Shown here: positions 30,495 through 38,140 of the stretch, piece after piece | How positions within the stretch are numbered: the stretch's first letter is position 1 | Layout: each line of letters begins with the position of its first letter | From: Rhodospirillaceae bacterium | Lineage (GTDB): Bacteria; Pseudomonadota; Alphaproteobacteria; JAEULC01 | Length of the DNA stretch: 39,167 bases | Assembly (NCBI GenBank): GCA_023266845.1 | Contig: JAHFPH010000015.1 | Location: 1-39,167, forward strand | Direction of reading: 5' to 3' | Translations under genes and position numbers: made by a program | The notes under the pieces: model-generated | The model's database searches: none | Told to the model about the DNA's origin: nothing | Seen by the model: only the letters and a program-made list of their open reading frames with translations

Positions 30495-30722
30495 ATGGTC
30501 GGCAAGAAGACGAAAACCGGCGACAGCGGGTTCCTGTTGTTCGACGTGCTGTACGAAGACGGCACGCGCACCTCGAACCGCAAGGTGCCGAGCGCCGAGA
30601 TCGGCTACTTCGACAAGGACGATACGATCAAGGCGATCCTGGAGGCGCAGGACCGCAAGATCGCCGAGCTTTCCGGCCGCTCGCGCGGCCGCATCAAGTC
30701 GATCGTCAAGTCGGCTGGCTGA
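30495..30722 (+). CDS. Small conserved-looking cytoplasmic protein, 75 aa
   Basis: Starts at ATG 30495 behind a good AAGGAG site. The protein opens MVGKKTKTGDSGFLLFDVLY, has a central NRKVPSAEIG stretch and ends with a basic segment (AELSGRSRGRIKSIVKSAG). It looks like a compact globular domain with no signal peptide or membrane segment. I recall similar short hypothetical proteins in alphaproteobacteria but know of no function. The basic tail could bind nucleic acid, which is a guess. It lies 106 nt after tRNA-Ser. Confidence 0.7.
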   Translation: MVGKKTKTGDSGFLLFDVLYEDGTRTSNRKVPSAEIGYFDKDDTIKAILEAQDRKIAELSGRSRGRIKSIVKSAG

Positions 30723-30784
30723 GCGCCACCCCGGAACCCATCCGCCTTTGATCGTAATTCCCCAATACAGCGCCGCGCCCTGCG

Positions 30785-30948
30785 CTAAAACCAGCCGCGG
30801 TATTTCGGATGGCGAGGCCCGAGCGGCAGATCGACCGCCGCGCCGAAATCGTCGGGGTCCATTTCGTCCATCTCCTCATCTTTGGTGCCCGGCAGCAATC
30901 GCCGCGCCGGACTTCAGAATCGAACGGCGGAAAATCTGCCTCGGCATG
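30785..30948 (-). pseudogene. Remnant of a Tat-exported protein: signal peptide joined to the C-terminus
   Basis: From ATG 30948, with GGGGAG 7 nt before it, the frame reads MPRQIFRRSILKSGAAIAAG, a twin-arginine export signal, and then stops. In another frame from about 30885 the sequence continues LPGTKDEEMDEMDPDDF and then AAVDLPLGPRHPKYRGWF before the stop at 30785. The second part reads like a natural protein C-terminus. The simplest view is a gene that lost its middle and kept both ends. The original protein was not recognised. Confidence 0.55.
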
Positions 30949-30991
30949 TGCGTTCTCCCCTGAATTCTTATGGCGTGTATTTGTTTGACCA

Positions 30992-31021
30992 ATTATCGCG
31001 CCGCAATTTCGGACGGCGCAA
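30992..31021 (-). promoter_or_regulatory. Candidate promoter of the Tat-protein remnant
   Basis: On the minus strand TTGCGC (31021-31016), an 18-nt spacer, then GATAAT (30997-30992), about 44 nt before the remnant ATG. The palindrome at 31030-31045 lies 8 nt upstream of the -35. Confidence 0.4.
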
Positions 31022-31029
31022 CTGGAAAA

Positions 31030-31045
31030 ATAACCAACTGGTTAC
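31030..31045. promoter_or_regulatory. Palindromic operator, copy 1
   Basis: ATAACCAACTGGTTAC contains the perfect inverted repeat TAACCA-AC-TGGTTA. It matches the site at 33389-33404 at 13 of 16 positions. The size and symmetry fit a dimeric helix-turn-helix regulator such as GntR or LacI types. Confidence 0.6.
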
Positions 31046-31098
31046 TTAGCCCGGGAATCGGCCTTGTAATAATCGCTGCAGCGCAACGCAAACCGCGT

Positions 31099-32244
31099 TC
31101 AGTACCGATAATCCTCAATCTTCAGCAACGGAAAGGCGCTGAGGACGTGCGGCGGATTGGCGGGCTGGGCGGGATGCAGGTAGCTGCCGTCCAGTTGCGC
31201 GAGCCCGGTTACCCCCAGCAGACCCAGGCACCGCTTCACCTCGTCCTCCAGGATTTCCAGCATGCGCACCACGCCAGCCTCGCCTGCGGCGGCCAGGCCG
31301 AAGCACTGCATGCGCCCCATGCCCGCCAGGTCTGCGCCGGCGGCGATCGCCTTCACCACGTCGCTGCCGCGGTTGATCGCGCCGTCGACCATCAGCCTGG
31401 CGCGGCCGGCGACGGCGTCGCGGATTTCCGGCAGCATCTCCATCGCGCCGCGGCCGTGATCGAGTTGCCGTCCGCCGTGATTCGACACGTAGATCCATTC
31501 CACGCCGTGCTCGACCGCGATGCGCGCGTCCTCGGCCGTGGCGATGCCCTTCAGAATCAGCGGAATCTTGAACCTGTCCTTGATGCGCTTGACGGTGCGC
31601 CAGTTCAGCGCCGCCAGGTATTCGCGCCCCTCGACCCGGCGGCGCCCCGCGGTCATGTGGCGCTTGGCGATGTCGCGTTCGCGCCGGCTATAGAGCGCCG
31701 TGTCGACCGTCAGGCAGAACGCGGCATAGCCCCGCGCGATGGCGCGCGTCACGCAATCGTCCACGAACGCGTCGTCGCCGCGCACGTAGAGCTGGAAGAT
31801 GCGCAACGCGCCGGGCGCGGCGTCGGCCACGCCCTCCAGGCCCGGCTGGCAGACCGAGCTCAACATATGCGCCGCGCCGAACCCACCGGCGGCGCGCGCG
31901 ACCGAGGCGGCCGCTCCGGGATGGAAGCATTCCAGATTTCCGATCGGCGCCATCAGGACCGGCAGGCGCAGCTTGCGGCCGAACGCCGCGGTCGAAGCGT
32001 CGACGTTGCTCACATCGCGCAGCACGCGCGGCCGGAACGCGATCGAGTCGAGCGCCAGGCGGTTGCGCCTGAGCGTCGTTTCGGTTTCGGTGCCGCCGAC
32101 GATGTAGTCCCAATTGTTCTGGTCCAGATTGCGGCGCGCTTTCCTCACGATTTCGTGCAGCGTCTCGTATTCGGCCGCGGCAATGTTGCCGCCCTGCGCG
32201 CCACCGGGCAGCACCCGGGTCATCTTTTCGTCCGCGTTCTTCAT
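31099..32244 (-). CDS. FMN-dependent alpha-hydroxy-acid oxidase/dehydrogenase
   Basis: 381 aa, TIM-barrel of the glycolate oxidase / lactate dehydrogenase / mandelate dehydrogenase family. Active-site features are the FMN region LPVLMAPIGNLECFHPGAAA, QLY near 151-153, K232 in ILKGI and the catalytic H256 in SNHGGRQLD. The phosphate-binding VDGAINRGSDVVKAIAAGAD follows near residues 287-306. It oxidises a 2-hydroxy acid to a 2-oxo acid; the substrate is unknown. It lies 13 nt after the cyclase gene on the same strand, so the two form an operon divergent from the ABC importer. Confidence 0.88.
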   Translation of the reverse strand: MKNADEKMTRVLPGGAQGGNIAAAEYETLHEIVRKARRNLDQNNWDYIVGGTETETTLRRNRLALDSIAFRPRVLRDVSNVDASTAAFGRKLRLPVLMAPIGNLECFHPGAAASVARAAGGFGAAHMLSSVCQPGLEGVADAAPGALRIFQLYVRGDDAFVDDCVTRAIARGYAAFCLTVDTALYSRRERDIAKRHMTAGRRRVEGREYLAALNWRTVKRIKDRFKIPLILKGIATAEDARIAVEHGVEWIYVSNHGGRQLDHGRGAMEMLPEIRDAVAGRARLMVDGAINRGSDVVKAIAAGADLAGMGRMQCFGLAAAGEAGVVRMLEILEDEVKRCLGLLGVTGLAQLDGSYLHPAQPANPPHVLSAFPLLKIEDYRY

Positions 32245-32257
32245 CGACCGGTCTCCG

Positions 32258-33310
32258 TCATACTGTCGCCACGGGCGTGGCGGGCGAGCCCACGGCGCCG
32301 GGCAGGCGCAAGGGCGGTGCGGTGAGCAGGAAGCGATAGCGCCTATGCGCGCGCAGCCACCCGGCCAGCGGCGTCAGGTGCCAAAGCTCGCCCAGATGGA
32401 TGCCCAGCTTGAACAGGCAATGCTCGTGCAGCGGCAATCCGGCGCAGCAGCCCGCATGAGGGCGGGCGGGGATGGCCTCGACCGCGTAATTGTCGGCGAT
32501 CAGCACGCTCAGTCCGCAATCGCTGATCCATTGCAGCAGGCGCGCATCGCGGCCGTCGAGCACGGCGCAGGAGGAATGCAGCTTTTTGCCGTCGGGTCGC
32601 TTGTCCATGCCCAGGATCATCTGGGCGAGGCCCGTGTGCAGGCACACCATGTCGCCTTTCTCGACTGTCACCTTGTCGGCGTCGATCACGCGCATCAACG
32701 CGTCGTAACCCACCAGCGTGCGCGCGTCGCCCAGATGCGCGTGCAGGTCGATCATCACGCCGCGTCCCTGCACGCAGCGCTCGGCCATGCGCTCGATGCC
32801 CAGGGCCTTGGCCTCGGAGCTGGACGCCGCTTCGACCATGCCGATCGCGCCGGCCCGTTTCGGGTCGCTGGGACCGACGACATGTTCGCCGGACTTGAAG
32901 CCGTTGTAGAACACCGGCTCGGCCTTGCCGTCGCCGTCGGCGTCGAATTCCTGGCCGATATGGCACAGGCTGTCCCATTGCGTGGAGTATTGCAGGTGCA
33001 GGATCGCCGCATCGTCGTTGACGATGTCGGTGCTGACCTGGTCGTCCTGGCCGCGGCGGTAATTGAACAACGGGCGGTCGTTGCGCAAAGTCGGGCGCAG
33101 CACCGGCGGATGGCGGCTGGGGTTCAGCGCGTTGCCGCCGGGATAGTCCAGCGGCAGGCTCAGGCAAAACGTCAACCCCTCGCGCGCCTCGGCGATGCCC
33201 TGTTTCACTTTCTCGGGGGTCAGAAGATTCAAGCGCCCGTTCTGGTCGTCCGGGCCGAAATCGCCCCAGTTCGACCCCTCGGGCCGCCGTTTCCATCGCG
33301 CCGCCGCCAT
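32258..33310 (-). CDS. Cyclase-family metal-dependent hydrolase
   Basis: 350 aa of the putative cyclase / kynurenine-formamidase-like family. Visible features are PEGSNWGDFGPDDQNGRLNL, TQWDSLCHIGQ (the usual HxGTHxDxPxH metal motif in a divergent form), a second region with GVMIDLHAHLGDA, and a C-terminal HEHCLFKLGIHLGELWHL. Members open lactone, amide or formamide bonds. The ATG at 33310 has a GGGGGAG site and is preferred to 33358. It is the first gene of a two-gene operon with the hydroxy-acid oxidase. Together they suggest ring opening followed by oxidation of a hydroxy acid, which is inference. Confidence 0.83.
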   Translation of the reverse strand: MAAARWKRRPEGSNWGDFGPDDQNGRLNLLTPEKVKQGIAEAREGLTFCLSLPLDYPGGNALNPSRHPPVLRPTLRNDRPLFNYRRGQDDQVSTDIVNDDAAILHLQYSTQWDSLCHIGQEFDADGDGKAEPVFYNGFKSGEHVVGPSDPKRAGAIGMVEAASSSEAKALGIERMAERCVQGRGVMIDLHAHLGDARTLVGYDALMRVIDADKVTVEKGDMVCLHTGLAQMILGMDKRPDGKKLHSSCAVLDGRDARLLQWISDCGLSVLIADNYAVEAIPARPHAGCCAGLPLHEHCLFKLGIHLGELWHLTPLAGWLRAHRRYRFLLTAPPLRLPGAVGSPATPVATV

Positions 33311-33388
33311 GTCCGGCTCCCCCTTCGCTCCGATTTCCGTCCGGTTGGATATGCCCAAATATCGGCCATAGCAACCGCGCGCGGCCGG

Positions 33389-33404
33389 GTAACCAGCCGG
33401 TTAC
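33389..33404. promoter_or_regulatory. Palindromic operator, copy 2
   Basis: GTAACCAGCCGGTTAC has perfect GTAACC and GGTTAC arms. It lies in the 171-nt divergent region between the cyclase and ABC operons, 3 nt upstream of the predicted -35 of the ABC promoter. Confidence 0.65.
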
Positions 33405-33407
33405 TAC

Positions 33408-33436
33408 TTGTCGGTCGGCACGGGTTTTGTGTTAAT
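33408..33436 (+). promoter_or_regulatory. Candidate promoter of the ABC importer operon
   Basis: TTGTCG (33408-33413), a 17-nt spacer, then GTTAAT (33431-33436). The start would be near 33443, about 40 nt before the ATG at 33482. A GGGGAGG ribosome site follows. Confidence 0.45.
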
Positions 33437-33481
33437 CTTGCGTCACTCAAATAGTCTGACAAAAGGGGAGGAACAAGATCC

Positions 33482-34870
33482 ATGACATTCCGCAAGACTC
33501 TGCTTCTGGGCGTCGCGGCCGCGTTTGCCGCCGTCACGGCGCTGGGCTTCGCCGCCCCCGCGGCGGCGCAGGAAAAGCTGGTGGTGTGGTGGCAGAAGGG
33601 CTTCTACAAGTCCGAGGACGACGCGCTGTTCGAGGCGGTTAAGAAGTTCGAGGCCAAGACCGGCGTCAAGGTGGACTTGTCGCTCTACGCGCCGCAGGAC
33701 ATGGTGCCGAAGAGCGTGGCCGCCCTGGACGCGGGCACCGTGCCCGACGTCGCCTATGGCGACGTGTACGACTTCCAGGTCGCCAGCAAATGGGCGTTCG
33801 ACGGGCGGCTGGAGGATCTGTCGGATGTCATCAACCCGCTGAAGGCCGGCTTCGCCCCGAACACGGCGGAAACCGCGTTCCTCTACAACGACAAGGCCAA
33901 GAAGCGCGCCTACTACGCCTTCCCGTTGAAGCAGCAGACGATGCACATCCAGTACTGGATCGACATGCTGAAGGACGCGGGGATCAAGGAAACCGACATC
34001 CCGAAGGACTGGAAGGGCTATTGGGCGTTCTGGTGCGGCAAGGCGCAAACCGAGTCGCGCAAAAAGACCGGCCAGCGCATCTTCGGCATCGGCCATCCGA
34101 TGGGCGTGGATTCCAGCGACTCGTTCTACTCGTTCCTGACCTTCATGGACGCGCACAACGTGAAGCTGGTGGACGACAACGGCAAGCTGCTGGTGGACGA
34201 CCCGAAAGTGCGCCAGGGGCTGATCAACACGGTGAAGGACTACACCGAGCCCTATACCAAGGGCTGCACGCCGCCGTCCTCGACCAGCTGGAAGGACCCC
34301 GACAACAACGTCGCCTTCCACAACCGCACGACGCTTATGACGCATAACGCGACCATCTCGATCGCGGCCAAGTGGCTGGACGACATGAACAACGCCACGC
34401 TGCCGCAGACCGAGCGCGACACGGCCAAGAAGAACTACGAGCAGAACATCGCCACCGCCGGCTTCCCCAACAAGCCGGACGGCAAGCCGATGGTCTATCG
34501 CGCGGCGGTGAAGGTGGGCGTGATGTTCACCGAGGCCAAGAGCAAGGCGCGGGGCAAGGAATTCATCGCCTTCATGCTGCAGGAAGAGAACCTGACGCCC
34601 TATGTCGAAGGCTCGCTCGGCCGCTGGTTTCCGGTCACCAAGGCCGGGCAGGCGCGCCCGTTCTGGAAGCAGGACAAGCATCGTCTGGCCGTCTACAACC
34701 AATTCATGGCCGGCACGGTGTCGTTCGAGTTCACCAAGAACTATAAGTTCACCGTTCTCAACAACGAGAACGTGTGGGCCAAGGCGGTGAACCGCGTGGT
34801 CAGCGAAAAGGTGCCGGTCGACAAGGCGGTCGACGAGATGATCGCCCGCATCAAGGCGGTCGCCGGCTGA
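33482..34870 (+). CDS. ABC transporter extracellular solute-binding protein (family 1, carbohydrate type)
   Basis: 462 aa. A signal peptide (MTFRKTLLLGVAAAFAAVTA, cleavage near AAAQ-E) is followed by the mature start KLVVWWQKGFYKSEDDALFE, typical of MalE/UgpB-type binding proteins. It continues with KKFEAKTGVKVDLSLYAPQD and a two-lobe fold to a C-terminal helix. The ligand is probably a sugar or polyol, but the family also binds other solutes. It is the first gene of binding protein - permease - permease and is divergent from the cyclase operon, with an operator in between. Confidence 0.9.
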   Translation: MTFRKTLLLGVAAAFAAVTALGFAAPAAAQEKLVVWWQKGFYKSEDDALFEAVKKFEAKTGVKVDLSLYAPQDMVPKSVAALDAGTVPDVAYGDVYDFQVASKWAFDGRLEDLSDVINPLKAGFAPNTAETAFLYNDKAKKRAYYAFPLKQQTMHIQYWIDMLKDAGIKETDIPKDWKGYWAFWCGKAQTESRKKTGQRIFGIGHPMGVDSSDSFYSFLTFMDAHNVKLVDDNGKLLVDDPKVRQGLINTVKDYTEPYTKGCTPPSSTSWKDPDNNVAFHNRTTLMTHNATISIAAKWLDDMNNATLPQTERDTAKKNYEQNIATAGFPNKPDGKPMVYRAAVKVGVMFTEAKSKARGKEFIAFMLQEENLTPYVEGSLGRWFPVTKAGQARPFWKQDKHRLAVYNQFMAGTVSFEFTKNYKFTVLNNENVWAKAVNRVVSEKVPVDKAVDEMIARIKAVAG

Positions 34871-34885
34871 GACGCATCGCTTAAA

Positions 34886-34925
34886 GCCGGCCCGGCCGTT
34901 CCGCCAGGGGACGCGCCGGGCCGGC
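34886..34925 (+). repeat. Perfect 11-bp inverted repeat between binding-protein and permease genes
   Basis: GCCGGCCCGGC (34886-34896) and GCCGGGCCGGC (34915-34925) are perfect complements around 18 nt. There is no T-run. Hairpins in this position (as between malE and malF) protect the upstream mRNA and lower permease synthesis. A TATAAT follows at 34931. Confidence 0.7.
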
Positions 34926-34944
34926 AGCGATATAATCCCCCATC

Positions 34945-35823
34945 ATGTCGTCGCTGACGCTTTCGGATTCCGCCGCCGCGCCCGCGCCCAGCGCGGCGAG
35001 CGAGCGGTTTTCGCCCTGGCAGGTCTGGGGCCTGATCCTGTGCGTGCCCTATGTGCTGGTGTTCCTGATTTTCGTGCTGTTCCCGGTCGGATACGGGTTC
35101 TGGCTGGCGCGCGCGCCCGCCACCTATGTGAAGCTGTTCGACGACCCGATCTTCTTCCGCTCGCTGATCAACACCATCGCGTTCCTGGTGATCGGCATCA
35201 ACCTGAAGATGCTCGTGGCACTGCTGCTCAGCGGCTTTTTCGTCACGCCGCGCTGGTGGATCAAGATCTTGTCGGTGCTGTTCATCCTGCCCTGGGCGCT
35301 GCCGTCGATTCCGACCATCCTGTCGTTCCGCTTCATGCTGAACCCGGAATGGGGCGTCATCAACCAGCTCATCTTCCAGCTCACGACCGACGACGGCCCG
35401 AATTGGTTGAACGATCCGACGCTGGCGCTGGCGCTGGCCATACTGGTGCATATCTGGAAGTCGCTGCCATTCTGGACGCTGATCCTGATCGCCGGGCGTT
35501 TGGCGATTCCAAGTGAAATGTACGAGGCCGCGTCGGTCGACGGCGCCAGTAAATGGCAGAAATTCCGCCACATCACCTGGCCGTCGATGCAGACGCTGTA
35601 TCTGACCTGCACCGTGTTGTCGATGATCTGGACTCTGGGCGACTTCAACAGCGTGTACCTGTTGACCGGCGGCGGGCCGGCGGACCTCACGCATGTGCTG
35701 GCGACGCTCGGCATCAGGTATCTCAGGCTCGACGAGGTCGATATGTCGGTCGCCTCGATCGTCTGCGCGTTGCCGCTGGTGCTGCCGCTGATCTATTTCA
35801 TGATGAAGCGGCTGTCGAAATGA
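34945..35823 (+). CDS. ABC transporter permease, MalF/UgpA type
   Basis: 292 aa with six predicted membrane segments. The first is around 27-50 (LILCVPYVLVFLIFVLFPVG) and the last near 270-287. The EAA loop that docks the ATPase is present as YEAASVDGASKWQKFRHITW. The ATG at 34945 has no Shine-Dalgarno sequence (the upstream bases are TATAATCCCCCATC), which is odd for an operon-internal gene. The stop overlaps the next start by 4 nt. Confidence 0.9.
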   Translation: MSSLTLSDSAAAPAPSAASERFSPWQVWGLILCVPYVLVFLIFVLFPVGYGFWLARAPATYVKLFDDPIFFRSLINTIAFLVIGINLKMLVALLLSGFFVTPRWWIKILSVLFILPWALPSIPTILSFRFMLNPEWGVINQLIFQLTTDDGPNWLNDPTLALALAILVHIWKSLPFWTLILIAGRLAIPSEMYEAASVDGASKWQKFRHITWPSMQTLYLTCTVLSMIWTLGDFNSVYLLTGGGPADLTHVLATLGIRYLRLDEVDMSVASIVCALPLVLPLIYFMMKRLSK

Positions 35824-36671
35824 AGCTCCCGGGCATGCGCGCGGTTGTGGACGAAGGCAAGCTGATGTTGGTCGGCATCCCCGTGTTTCTGTGGACGGCG
35901 TTGCCGATCTACCATCTCTGCCTGTTCGCGTTCTCGGCAAAGGACTCCGCTTTTTCCGGCCGGTTGTGGCCGGCCGAGCCCACTTTGCGCAATTTCGGCA
36001 CGGTGTTCGGCCAGAAGCATCACTTCCTGGTGCATTTCTGGCTGCAGCTCGGCAATTCGCTGCTGATCGCGGTGGCGGTGGGCGTGCTGACGCTGCTGAT
36101 AGCTACCTGCACGGCCTTCGCCATCAGCCGCCTTAAGGTGCCGGGTGGGCGGTGGATCATGAACCTGTCGCTGTTCACCTATTTCATCCCCGCGGCGTTC
36201 CTGGCGGTGCCGATGTACAAGGCGATGGGCGTGTACGGATTGCTGAACAATCAGTGGGCGCTGATCTTGGCGATGGTGACGATCGCCTCGCCCTATTCCA
36301 TCTGGGTGCTGAAGCAGGCCTCCGACAAGCTGCCCTACGAATTGGACGAGGCGGCGAAGGTCGACGGCGCCACGCCCTTGCAGCTGTTCCGCTTGGTTTA
36401 CCTGCCGCTGGTGGCGCCGTCGATGGTGGCCATCGGCATCTATGCGCTGATCCTGGCGTGGAACGAATATCTCTACGCCTTCCTGCTGCTGTCCAACGAC
36501 AAGGACATTACGCTGGCCGTAGCGCTCGGCAATTTCCTTGCCGCCGACGATTCGCCCTGGGAGCTGCTGATGACCACGGGACTGATCTATGCCTTGCCGC
36601 CGGCCGCGATCTATTACGCGTTCCGGCGCTATATGACCGCCGACCTGACCGCGGGCGCCGTCAAGAGCTGA
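35820..36671 (+). CDS. ABC transporter permease, MalG/UgpE type
   Basis: 283 aa with six predicted membrane segments. It has the EAA loop LDEAAKVDGATPLQLFRLVY and the usual MalG-type ILAWNEYLYAFLLLSNDKDI. It pairs with the upstream permease to form the channel. No ATP-binding subunit is encoded next to it, so the importer must use an ATPase encoded elsewhere, as many carbohydrate importers of this family do. Confidence 0.9.
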   Translation: MKLPGMRAVVDEGKLMLVGIPVFLWTALPIYHLCLFAFSAKDSAFSGRLWPAEPTLRNFGTVFGQKHHFLVHFWLQLGNSLLIAVAVGVLTLLIATCTAFAISRLKVPGGRWIMNLSLFTYFIPAAFLAVPMYKAMGVYGLLNNQWALILAMVTIASPYSIWVLKQASDKLPYELDEAAKVDGATPLQLFRLVYLPLVAPSMVAIGIYALILAWNEYLYAFLLLSNDKDITLAVALGNFLAADDSPWELLMTTGLIYALPPAAIYYAFRRYMTADLTAGAVKS

Positions 36672-36702
36672 CGGCGATGGCGCCGCCGGCGCGCAGCATT
36701 GC

Positions 36703-37548
36703 ATGATGCGGGCCATGGCAATTCCCGCGATCGCGATGGACGGCCCGGTTCTGGTCTATGGCGGAACCTACAGCAATTTGTTCGCGACCCTGGCGCTGCT
36801 GGAGCAGGCCGAGCGCCTGGGCATTCCGCGCGAGCGCATGATCTGCACCGGCGACGTCGTGGCTTATTGCGCCGAACCCCTGGCGACGGCCGATGTGGTG
36901 CGGCGCTTCGGCGGCCATGTCGTGATGGGCAATTGCGAGGAGTCGCTGGGCAACGAGGCGGCGGATTGCGGCTGCGGATTCGAGGAAGGAACCGCCTGCG
37001 CCGCCTTGGCGGTGGAATGGTACGCCCACGCCGTCGACGGGCTGGACGCGGAGCATCGCGCCTGGATGCGCGGCCTGCCCCGGCGCATCGACATTCTGAT
37101 CGGCGGGCGTCGATTGGCGGCGATCCATGGCGCGGTCAGCAAGATCAACCGCTTCATCTTCGCCTCGACGTCGCGGGATGAAAAGCTGCGCGAAATCGCG
37201 CTGGCCGGAACCGATGGTGTGATCGGCGGGCATTGCGGCCTGCCGTTCACGCAAATTCTCGACGGAAAGCTGTGGCACAATCCCGGCGCGATCGGCCTGC
37301 CGGCAAACGACGGCACGCCGCGCGTCTGGTACAGCGTGCTGACGCCGGAGGGTGCTGGATTGCGCATCGAGCATTGCGCCCTCGACTACCGATACCGCGG
37401 TGCCGCCGGCATCATGCGCGGCATCAATCTGGCGGGCGGATACGCTGCCGCGCTGGAAACCGGCCTGTGGCCGAGTTGCGACGTGCTGCCGCCGGACGAG
37501 TTGCGCGCCCGGGGCAGGCCGATAGCGCCCAGCGCGGTTCTGTGGTGA
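36703..37548 (+). CDS. Metallophosphoesterase-like protein with altered metal ligands
   Basis: 281 aa with the order of a calcineurin-like phosphoesterase: motif I region VLVYGGTYSNLFATLALLEQ, motif II TGDVVAYCAEP (D51), motif III GNCEE (N77), motif IV IHGAVSKIN (H142), motif V GHCGLPF, and the trailing NPGAIGLPANDGTPRVWYSV. In motif I the usual D-x-H is G21-T-Y23, and in motif V the second His of GHxH is G179. Three normal ligands are therefore missing while the rest is well kept. It may bind fewer metals or act without catalysis. It lies 31 nt after the ABC operon and is probably co-transcribed. ATGs at 36703, 36706 and 36715 are all possible starts. Confidence 0.78.
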   Translation: MMRAMAIPAIAMDGPVLVYGGTYSNLFATLALLEQAERLGIPRERMICTGDVVAYCAEPLATADVVRRFGGHVVMGNCEESLGNEAADCGCGFEEGTACAALAVEWYAHAVDGLDAEHRAWMRGLPRRIDILIGGRRLAAIHGAVSKINRFIFASTSRDEKLREIALAGTDGVIGGHCGLPFTQILDGKLWHNPGAIGLPANDGTPRVWYSVLTPEGAGLRIEHCALDYRYRGAAGIMRGINLAGGYAAALETGLWPSCDVLPPDELRARGRPIAPSAVLW

Positions 37549-37784
37549 TCGCGCCCCTGCGCTTCAGCAGATAGGTTTCCATGGGGCCTGTGCCGCGTAT
37601 GTCGCCGGTCCCGCTTGTGCCGGATGAAGCCCCGTTCTTGCCGATTGGTTGATCCGGTTTAGATCGCTTGTACGGGCGGCATCCGGCCGATTTTCCAGTA
37701 CGGACTTGTCAAATCGCCCGCGCTGCGCCATTCAGGTTGTCCACTGCGTCATCCGTCCGGGGCGGGTCGTCCACGCAGGCAGCC
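37549..37784. other. Intergenic stretch with nothing recognised
   Basis: No ORF, RNA, promoter pair or repeat that I can support between the metallophosphoesterase-like gene and the monooxygenase remnant. Confidence 0.5.
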
Positions 37785-38048
37785 GAAAGAAAGCAAACCG
37801 TTCTGATCGCCGGCGACGGGATCGGCGGGCTGGCCACGGCCGTGGGGTTGGCGCAGGCCGGCTTCGGCGTCACGGTGCCGGAGCAGGCCCAGCAATTGGG
37901 CGAGATCGGCGCGGGCATCCAGCTCGGCCCCAACGCATTCCACACCCTCGATTTTCTGGGGGTCGGCGAAGCGGCGCTGGACGGGGCGGTTTTTATCGAC
38001 CGGCTGGTACCGCCGTATGGCGTGAACCGCATGAGCGCCGCGCGCTAG
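37785..38048 (+). pseudogene. N-terminal remnant of an FAD-dependent aromatic monooxygenase
   Basis: The frame reads [20 protein letters not shown] with the GxGxxG FAD-binding turn, then the ribose-binding Glu in [20 protein letters not shown] and [20 protein letters not shown]. This is the opening of salicylate / 3-hydroxybenzoate hydroxylase-type enzymes (normally about 400 aa). It ends at a stop at 38046-38048 after about 87 recognisable residues, and no start codon stands before the conserved part. The catalytic and NADPH regions are gone. It is a decayed gene beside the SDR. Confidence 0.7.
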
Positions 38049-38072
38049 ACAGGGTTGCCGCATCGACCGCGC

Positions 38073-38087
38073 CGGTACAAAGTACCG
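38073..38087. repeat. Short perfect inverted repeat before the SDR gene
   Basis: CGGTAC-AAA-GTACCG, 54 nt upstream of the SDR start. It could be an operator or an mRNA hairpin. No promoter pair was found around it. Confidence 0.35.
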
Positions 38088-38140
38088 CACCGAACGAGAT
38101 TCTCCGCCAAGGGACAGCACATCCAAGGGAGATCGCAAGC

